The notes beneath the pieces are model-generated. The model was not told the DNA's origin and did no database searches. It saw only the letters and a program-made list of their open reading frames with translations. Positions 22,658 through 27,599 of a stretch of DNA of 27,599 nt are shown here, in pieces. Origin of the DNA: JBBSMX01 sp038232935 (GTDB lineage Bacteria > Bacteroidota > Rhodothermia > Rhodothermales > JANQRZ01). Numbering within the stretch: position 1 is the first letter of the stretch; every line of letters begins with the position of its first letter. The position numbers were made by a program, and so were the translations under genes. The stretch is from positions 1-27,599 of the forward strand of contig JBBSMX010000045.1 in the NCBI GenBank assembly GCA_038232935.1, given 5' to 3'.

Positions 22658-23294
22658 CGGACCTCACATGGATGGGTCGTGCTTGCTGTGCCACCCGCTC
22701 GAAGAACGTATCGATCTCCGCCCATACACGCTCGCCGCCGGAGAGGCCGCGCCAGTGCAGCCGGATCAGCCCCACGAGCCCGAAGCACGTGTCGATGGGC
22801 GCGAGGTACGACAGCCGGCTCTCGCCGACGCGGTTGACGAGGAGCGCCTCGACGTCCGGCTCCATCTGTGCGAGCGCCGGGTTCTGCTCTTCCAGCGCGT
22901 CCCACGCCGACAACGGAAGCTGCGACTCGGTCGCGCCCGCCGGGCTCGGATACATCGCCACGACGCGGTCCACGTTCGAACTGCGGTAGAAGAAGGCGAG
23001 GTTGATGGGGAGGGCAAGGCCGTTCCACAACGCATCGTCCAAGCGGAAGTCAGGAAGCGCCCGCGGGTCGCGGGGGATCAGCTTGAACCGGCCGTCCACG
23101 ACATCCTCGAAGCGGAGCGCGCAGGCGTCGCACGCGCACGCTACCTGCCGGTTGGACACCTCCAGCAGGTGGCGGTGGACGGGTGGCACGCGCACGCTGC
23201 ACAGCTCGCACCGCTCGATAGGGCCGTCACCCGGCTCCTCGCGCACGTACTGGCGAAGGGTGGCGAAGGCGTTGGAAGGACGGGGAGATTGCAT
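22650..23294 (-). CDS. DUF5947 protein, probable zinc/iron-binding accessory
   Basis: A 214-aa protein starting at the ATG at 23294 (MQSPRPSNAF); an ATG 24 nt further up at 23318 is possible but adds residues atypical of the family. The N-terminal third holds a four-Cys site (RCELCSVRVPPVHRHLLE, then CACDACALRF), very likely a zinc-ribbon or Fe-S/Fe knuckle; the rest is alpha/beta with FRLDDALWNGLALPINLAFF and GLVGLIRLHWRGLSGG. This is the DUF5947 signature seen in high-affinity hydrogenase loci. It is not known what it does; an electron-transfer or assembly role is often supposed. It is the first gene after the inserted reductase gene, 69 nt away, and is coupled to DUF6084 by an 8-nt overlap. 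Confidence 0.92.
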   Translation of the reverse strand: MQSPRPSNAFATLRQYVREEPGDGPIERCELCSVRVPPVHRHLLEVSNRQVACACDACALRFEDVVDGRFKLIPRDPRALPDFRLDDALWNGLALPINLAFFYRSSNVDRVVAMYPSPAGATESQLPLSAWDALEEQNPALAQMEPDVEALLVNRVGESRLSYLAPIDTCFGLVGLIRLHWRGLSGGERVWAEIDTFFERVAQQARPIHVRSDA

Positions 23295-23363
23295 AAGGCA
23301 CCGGGGCGCGAGGGGCATCCGAGGCAGCGCGACGGGCGTTAACCCAAGAAGCGCTACGCGTCG

Positions 23364-23918
23364 TCATTCAGAGGTTTCGTCGGCGGGTTGATAAGTGAGG
23401 AGGAGCACCCCCGTATTGGTTGGCTTGCTGTCGGTGAGGTTCAGGGTGCTCGTTCCGGCGCCGGTGTTGAACAGGGGTTTCCCGCTTCCTACTACGATGG
23501 GAAAGGTCACGAGGCGGTACTCGTCGATGAGGCCGAGGGGCATGAGCGAGTTCACCAGTTGCCCACTGCCGTGGATGACGATGTCCCGGTCGTAGCGTTG
23601 TTTCAGTTTGGAAACCTCGTCTGCGACGTTGTCCCGGATCACGTGCGAGTTGTTCCACGCTGGATTCTTCAGCGTCGTTGATACTACGTGCTTAGGGATG
23701 CTGTTGAACCGGTCTGCGAACTCGTCGCCCGCACGGTCGGGCCAGGCCGCAGCAAACCCCTCGTAAGTGACGCGCCCCAACAGAAGAGCGTCGGTGGCCA
23801 TCACCTCGTCGAATTTGAACGCTCCTACCTCGTCGTTGAAGAACGGAGCAGTCCAGTTCTGTGGTTCTTCGAAGACACCATTGAGCGTTACGAACTCGGT
23901 GACGACGATCTTAGCCAT
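23364..23918 (-). CDS. Dihydrofolate reductase/RibD C-terminal family protein inserted in the operon
   Basis: A 184-aa protein with the RibD C-terminal/DHFR-like fold (PF01872): VTEFVTLNGVFEEP at the start, DALLLGRVTYEGFAAAWP, VSTTLKNPAWNNSHVI, DIVIHGSGQLVNSLM, LIDEYRLVTFPIVVGSGKPLF and a closing beta-strand. Members reduce pterin- or riboflavin-related substrates with NADPH or are uncharacterised; they are not part of any hydrogenase system. It lies between the NifU/Rieske-like and DUF5947 genes in the same orientation. One 60-nt line of it (23581-23640) counts at 55% GC, against 73% for a line in DUF5947 (22801-22860), and its codon use looks less GC-biased, so it may be a recent arrival. 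Gaps on both sides contain no visible mobile-element ends. Confidence 0.9.
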   Translation of the reverse strand: MAKIVVTEFVTLNGVFEEPQNWTAPFFNDEVGAFKFDEVMATDALLLGRVTYEGFAAAWPDRAGDEFADRFNSIPKHVVSTTLKNPAWNNSHVIRDNVADEVSKLKQRYDRDIVIHGSGQLVNSLMPLGLIDEYRLVTFPIVVGSGKPLFNTGAGTSTLNLTDSKPTNTGVLLLTYQPADETSE

Positions 23919-23942
23919 GGGAACACTAAAGGCTTGAGGACT

Positions 23943-24827
23943 TCAGGGAGTGGGCAGTGCGATGCGAACGCCTGAGGGCTCGACGAGCAGAGGGTACGGT
24001 TCGAGGTGTTTCGAGGGCGTATCGAGGCCGCGCCCGGCACGGATTACGTCGAAGGCCTGGCCGCAGTGCGGGCACGCGAGCGCGGTGTCCTCGATGCGCG
24101 CGGCGTCGAGCGGCTCCTCGCAGACGGGGCAGGTCGAGTCGTAGGCGTAGAAGTTGTCGCCGAGACGGCAGAAGAGGACGGTGTTGCCGTTGACTCGCTC
24201 CGTGCGGACGCCGCGCTGCGCGAGGCCGTCGAGGCCGTGGATCGGGTACCAGTTGGCCTGCTCGGGCGCGTACCCGTTGGGTGTCGCCAGGTGAAGCGGG
24301 AACGGCGTGTCGTCCACATCGGCTTCCGCCTCCGCCTTCACTTCTTCGACGGCGACCACGTCGGGGGCCGCCTCATAGATCGCGTCCTCGACGGCCAGCT
24401 TGAGCGTCATGGACGAGGCGGGACAGCTCCCGCAGTTGCCCTGCAACCGCACGCGGACGACGCCGTCCTCCACGCTCAGCAGCTCGACGTTGCCGCCGTG
24501 CGACTCCATGTACGGCCGTACCGTATCGAGCGCCCGCTGCACGCGGGCCTCGATGGGGAGCGGGTGCAGTCCGTGCAGGAGGAGCAGATGGCTGATGACC
24601 GTGTCTTCGGGCAGCGTTTCCTGGATGAGGCGCTCTCCTTCCGGACCGGCTTCCCAGACGATCTCCATGATCCGGTTCAGGCCGGTGCCGTGGAGTTCGA
24701 GGAGCGTCTGCACGAGTTCTTCCGCACTCGCCCGCGTCGCCGGGTCGGCGGACTGGAGCGTGTGCAGCAGCGTCTCGACGCGCTGGAGGCGCTGCTGGAA
24801 ATCGTTGCTCGGTTGGTGGTTACCCAT
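23943..24827 (-). CDS. NifU C-terminal plus four-Cys Rieske-like protein of the hydrogenase
   Basis: A 294-aa two-domain redox protein. Residues 1-90 are helical; 91-165 are a NifU C-terminal domain with the NCGSC pair Cys132/Cys135, which binds an Fe-S cluster across a dimer; residues 175-294 have a Rieske-type fold (YPIHGLDGL, TVLFCRLGDNFYAYDSTCP, then a closing beta-sheet). The cluster-binding loops read C233-P-V-C236 and C252-P-H-C255 rather than C-x-H and C-x2-H, so both His ligands of a Rieske centre are missing and a rubredoxin-like or zinc site is more probable. The same arrangement appears in related group 1h clusters, where this gene follows the large-subunit gene. It may carry electrons from the hydrogenase to the respiratory chain. 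Confidence 0.9.
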   Translation of the reverse strand: MGNHQPSNDFQQRLQRVETLLHTLQSADPATRASAEELVQTLLELHGTGLNRIMEIVWEAGPEGERLIQETLPEDTVISHLLLLHGLHPLPIEARVQRALDTVRPYMESHGGNVELLSVEDGVVRVRLQGNCGSCPASSMTLKLAVEDAIYEAAPDVVAVEEVKAEAEADVDDTPFPLHLATPNGYAPEQANWYPIHGLDGLAQRGVRTERVNGNTVLFCRLGDNFYAYDSTCPVCEEPLDAARIEDTALACPHCGQAFDVIRAGRGLDTPSKHLEPYPLLVEPSGVRIALPTP

Positions 24828-24841
24828 AGTGCTGAGACGAG

Positions 24842-24870
24842 GTAGGGGCGCACGGCCCGTGCGCCCCTAC
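24842..24870. repeat. 29-nt perfect palindrome (14-bp stem) between large-subunit and NifU-like genes
   Basis: GTAGGGGCGCACGG and its exact reverse complement flank a single C, so the RNA or DNA could form a 14-bp hairpin with a tight loop. GTAGGGGCGCA-type palindromes are a dispersed repeat type in several bacterial genomes (REP-like), so it may be such an element. Between two operon genes it could cause partial termination or protect the upstream mRNA, giving more structural protein than downstream accessory protein. Confidence 0.85.
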
Positions 24871-24899
24871 GGTTCGAGGCATGATCCGGGAGGTCTGGA

Positions 24900-26726
24900 T
24901 TATCCCGGCTGGTGGCCGAACATCGGCGAGTGCTGCACGGTCTGGAGCTTTTTGCCGCCGCCGGTGAACATGTGGACGCCGCACGGCAGGCACGGATCGA
25001 AGCTGCGGACGGTCCGCATGATGTCGATGCCCTTGAAGTTCTCCGGTCCGTTCTCTTCGAAGATCGGGCACCCCTGCACGGCATCCTCGTACGGACCCGG
25101 CGTGCCGTGCACGTCGCGGACGCTGCCGTTCCAGGGCGTCGGCGGGTAGGGGTGGTAGTTGGCGATCTTGCCCTCGCGGATCACGACGTGGTGCGAGAGC
25201 ACGCCGCGCACGGCCTCGTGGAAGCCACAACCGATGGCCTCCTCCGGCACTTTGAAGTCGCTCCACACGTCGGTCCGACCGGCGTGGAGTTCCGCCATCG
25301 CTTTCTCGATGAAGTAGAGCGCGGCCCCGGCAGCGTAGGCCTGGAAGTAGGTCCGGGCGCGGTTCCGCTCGATGGCGTTCGAGAGGCCCTTGCCGTTCTT
25401 ATCGGTCGGGATCTCCCACGTGTAGTCCATCGCGGGCTTGAGCGACGTCTTGGGGAGGTGGAAGCGGACGGTGTTGTCGCCCGGGGCCTTCACGTAGCCC
25501 ATGTCCACTTTGCCCGCGAGGGCGGCCGCCCAGAGGCGTGCGAAGGGGCCGCCGCCGGTGTCGAGCGCGAGGTGGTCGCCGGTGCGCTCGTCGTACCAGC
25601 GGGGCGACATGGTCCAGGAGTATTTGTCGTCGAAGTCGCGGCGCTGCGGGCGCGGGATGGTGGTCTGGTTCCAGGGATGGTCCTGACTGACCGGGTTGCC
25701 GAGCGGGTCGTGCGAGACGAAGGTCTCCTGATTCTCCCAGCCGTCGTAGTACGAGCTGCCGAGAAGGATGCGGATGCCGAGGTTGATGTCGACGAGGTTC
25801 GTCGTCACCAGCTCGTCGTCCACGATCACACCGGGGGTGACGAACATCGCGTTCCCCCACTTGTTCATCGTCTTGTAGTCGTAGTCGCACACGTCGGGGT
25901 CCTGGAACGAGCCCCAGCAGCCGAGCAGCACCCGCCGTCGTCCGACCTCTTCGTAACCCGGAAGCGCTTCGTAGAAAAAGTCGAACAGGTCATCGTGGAG
26001 CGGGAGGCACCTCTTCATGAACTCGACGTAGCGCATCAGGCGCACGAGGTAGTCGGTGAAGAGCTGCACCGTCGGGACGGTGCCGACGCCGCCGGGGTAG
26101 AGCGTGGAGGGGTGGACGTGGCGGCCCTCCATCAGGCAGAACATCTCGCGCGTGTAGCGGCTCACCTCCAGCGTCTCGCGGTAGAACGCGCCCTCGAACG
26201 GGTTGAGCGCCGTCATGATGTCCGAGATCATCTTGAAGCCGTGGTGCTCGGCCCCCGGACACGGCGTGTTCTTCGCCTTCTCCCACACGCTGGGGTTGGT
26301 CTCCTGGACCATCTTGGCGCAGTAGTCCACGCCCACCAGGTTGTCCTGGTAGATGTTGTGGTCGAACATGTACTCGGCGGCCTCGCCGAGGTTGATGATC
26401 CACTCGGCCAGCGGCGGGGGGACGACGCCGAAGGCCATGTTCTGCGCGTAGCAGGCGCAGGTGGCGTGGTTGTCGCCGCAGATACCGCAGATGCGGCTCG
26501 TGATGAAGTGGGCGTCGCGCGGGTCCTTGTTCTTCATGAAGATCGAGTACCCTCGGAAGATGGAAGACGTGCTGTGGCACTCCTTCACCTCCTTGTTGTC
26601 GAAGTCGATCTTCGTATAGATCCCCAGGCTGCCCACGATCCGGGTGATAGGATCCCAGGACATTTCGACGAGCTTGCCGGGGCCCGCTTTCGTGCCTTTG
26701 GTCGATTGAGTTAGAACTTCTGCCAT
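24900..26726 (-). CDS. hhyL: [NiFe]-hydrogenase large subunit, group 1h (high-affinity) type
   Basis: A 608-aa catalytic subunit. The NiFe ligands are in place: R78-I-C80-G-I-C83 with H87 (L1 motif, RICGICGDNH) and D577-P-C579-L-P-C582 with H585 (L2 motif, DPCLPCGVH). Cleavage after His585 by the M52 endopeptidase would remove a 23-residue tail. Sequence around the L1 motif (HATCACYAQNMAFGV) and length match the former group 5/group 1h enzymes, which oxidise H2 at atmospheric levels and tolerate oxygen. Neighbouring DUF5947, DUF6084 and NifU/Rieske-like genes agree. The gene symbol follows naming of the actinobacterial enzyme and is inferred. Maturation genes hypA, hypB and hypF must lie elsewhere. 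Start at 26726; the gap to the small-subunit gene is 49 nt. Confidence 0.95.
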   Translation of the reverse strand: MAEVLTQSTKGTKAGPGKLVEMSWDPITRIVGSLGIYTKIDFDNKEVKECHSTSSIFRGYSIFMKNKDPRDAHFITSRICGICGDNHATCACYAQNMAFGVVPPPLAEWIINLGEAAEYMFDHNIYQDNLVGVDYCAKMVQETNPSVWEKAKNTPCPGAEHHGFKMISDIMTALNPFEGAFYRETLEVSRYTREMFCLMEGRHVHPSTLYPGGVGTVPTVQLFTDYLVRLMRYVEFMKRCLPLHDDLFDFFYEALPGYEEVGRRRVLLGCWGSFQDPDVCDYDYKTMNKWGNAMFVTPGVIVDDELVTTNLVDINLGIRILLGSSYYDGWENQETFVSHDPLGNPVSQDHPWNQTTIPRPQRRDFDDKYSWTMSPRWYDERTGDHLALDTGGGPFARLWAAALAGKVDMGYVKAPGDNTVRFHLPKTSLKPAMDYTWEIPTDKNGKGLSNAIERNRARTYFQAYAAGAALYFIEKAMAELHAGRTDVWSDFKVPEEAIGCGFHEAVRGVLSHHVVIREGKIANYHPYPPTPWNGSVRDVHGTPGPYEDAVQGCPIFEENGPENFKGIDIMRTVRSFDPCLPCGVHMFTGGGKKLQTVQHSPMFGHQPG

Positions 26727-26775
26727 GGTGAATGCCTCGTCAGGAGTTGTCGTTGGCGGTTGGAGGGGCGGGCTG

Positions 26776-27599
26776 TCAGGACCGGCCGTAAGTCGTGGGC
26801 GTGTAGCCCGTCGTGAGTTCGGGGCGCGGGTGCCGCCACTTCGGCTCCTTGTTGACGGTCTTGTTCGTCACCTTGCGGAGGTTGCGGATGGTGACGCCGT
26901 AGGTCTTGATCATCATCGAGGAGAGCGTCGCGCCGGGCGGCTCGTCCATGAACGGCATGAAGTCGTCCGGGAAGCCGGGCATGGTGCAGCCGATGCAGAT
27001 GCCGCCGACATTCGGGCAGCCGCCGATGCCGGCCATCCAGCCGCGCTTCGGCACGTTGCAGTTCACCACAGGTCCCCAGCAGCCGAGCTTCACGATGCAC
27101 TCGGGCTTGCCGTACTTCTCGGCGAACTGGCCCTGCTCGTAGTAGCTCCCCCGGTCGCAGCCTTCGTGGACCGTCCGGCCGAAGAGCCACTCGGGGCGGC
27201 CCGCGTCGTCGAGCGGGATCATGGGGGCGAGGCCGGCGACCTGATAGAGCAGGTAGAGCAGCGTCTCCATGAAGTTGTCGGGCTGCACCGGGCAGCCGGG
27301 GACGTTGACGATGGGCAGCCCGGCCTTCGACTTCCAGTCCCAGCCGAGGTAGTCGGCCAGTCCCATCGCGCCGGTCGGGTTACCCTTCATCGCGTGGATG
27401 CCGCCGTACGTCGCGCAAGTGCCGGCGCCGATCACGGCGATCGCCTTCGGCGCGAGCCGGTCGATCCACTCGTTGGTGGTGATCGGTTGGCCGGTTTCGG
27501 AGTCGGTTCCCATGGCCGCCCAGTAGCCTTCACCGCTGGTCTGCTCGTTCGGAATCGACCCTTCGACGACGAGCACGAAGTTCTCGATCTCGCCGCGCT
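26776..27599 (-). CDS. hhyS: [NiFe]-hydrogenase small subunit, 5'-truncated at the window edge
   Basis: The frame is open to the right edge, so the N-terminus, including any Tat signal and the proximal cluster's first Cys pair, lies outside. About 274 residues are visible; the codon at 27576 is an internal GTG (FVLVVEGS), not the start. Family motifs: VEGSIP, IGAGTCATYGGI, NVPGCPVQPDNF, HEGCDRGSYYEQGQF, GKPECIVKLGCWGPVVNC and GGCPNVGGICIGCTMPGFPD, which hold ligands of the Fe-S relay. The C-terminus is a short hydrophilic tail without a membrane helix, unlike group 1a-1c enzymes, so membrane attachment would need other proteins, for example the small membrane proteins encoded in this operon. 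The symbol is inferred from the group 1h assignment. Confidence 0.95.
   Translation of the reverse strand, partial: RGEIENFVLVVEGSIPNEQTSGEGYWAAMGTDSETGQPITTNEWIDRLAPKAIAVIGAGTCATYGGIHAMKGNPTGAMGLADYLGWDWKSKAGLPIVNVPGCPVQPDNFMETLLYLLYQVAGLAPMIPLDDAGRPEWLFGRTVHEGCDRGSYYEQGQFAEKYGKPECIVKLGCWGPVVNCNVPKRGWMAGIGGCPNVGGICIGCTMPGFPDDFMPFMDEPPGATLSSMMIKTYGVTIRNLRKVTNKTVNKEPKWRHPRPELTTGYTPTTYGRS

Noticed and set aside
23295..23942. Insertion-sequence or integron ends around the DHFR/RibD-type gene
   Set aside because: Neither flank shows terminal inverted repeats, target duplications or an attC-like structure; only base composition suggests transfer.
24912..26714. 600-codon open frame on the + strand
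   Set aside because: It mirrors the hydrogenase large subunit, whose NiFe ligand motifs are intact on the - strand.

Overview
The window is a high-GC stretch, probably from a Rhodothermota/Bacteroidota-type bacterium (Rhodothermales-like). The evidence is the gene content (VCBS/FG-GAP protein beside a vanadium haloperoxidase, DUF1080, Tat-exported Gfo/Idh and TIM-barrel proteins) and start codons that mostly lack Shine-Dalgarno sequences, the usual state in Bacteroidota. The taxonomic call is inference; no rRNA or tRNA is present.

Left part, + strand, 1-15716. It opens with the 3' end of a FG-GAP/VCBS beta-propeller protein, a lipoprotein-type vanadium-dependent haloperoxidase, and a small lipoprotein with a GTG start. 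From 3505 to 15716 runs a carbohydrate locus: DUF1080 (3-keto-disaccharide hydrolase fold), an MFS sugar/nucleoside permease, a Tat-signal gluconate-dehydrogenase-subunit-3-like protein, its GMC flavoenzyme partner with a [3Fe-4S]-type Cys motif, two Gfo/Idh/MocA oxidoreductases (one Tat-exported, one cytoplasmic), three xylose-isomerase-like TIM barrels (two Tat-exported, one cytoplasmic) and an SSS sodium symporter. The set fits a 3-keto-glycoside pathway: the sugar ring is oxidised at C3, the weakened glycosidic bond is cleaved, and the keto-sugar is then epimerised or reduced and imported. A 36-codon secretory stub between two of these genes looks like the remains of a lost gene. A (CCCTCA)n repeat, a G-quadruplex candidate on the complementary strand, sits 2 nt before the symporter start.

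Right part, - strand, 27599-15756, meets the sugar locus tail to tail with a 39-nt gap. In order of transcription it is a [NiFe]-hydrogenase cluster: small subunit (5' end outside the window), large subunit, NifU/Rieske-like protein, a DHFR/RibD-type reductase, DUF5947, DUF6084, a 459-aa accessory protein, HyaD/HupD-type endopeptidase, two paralogous ~58-aa single-span membrane proteins, a membrane-protein gene broken by a 17-bp tandem duplication, HypC, a second aberrant HypC-like protein, an unknown 169-aa helical protein, HypD and HypE. DUF5947 and DUF6084 next to this large-subunit type point to a group 1h (formerly group 5) high-affinity hydrogenase, the kind that scavenges trace H2. hypA, hypB and hypF are not in the window. 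Many junctions in this operon are 4-nt ATGA overlaps, so translation is probably coupled.

Most worth a second look: the twin small membrane proteins sharing an RPMG-x-TTTPR tail, the duplication-frameshifted gene beside them (all three with SD-like sites unlike the rest of the window), the four-Cys Rieske-like domain, the Cys2-less HypC paralogue, the lower-GC reductase inserted in the operon, the G4 repeat, and the Tat-exported sugar oxidation set.
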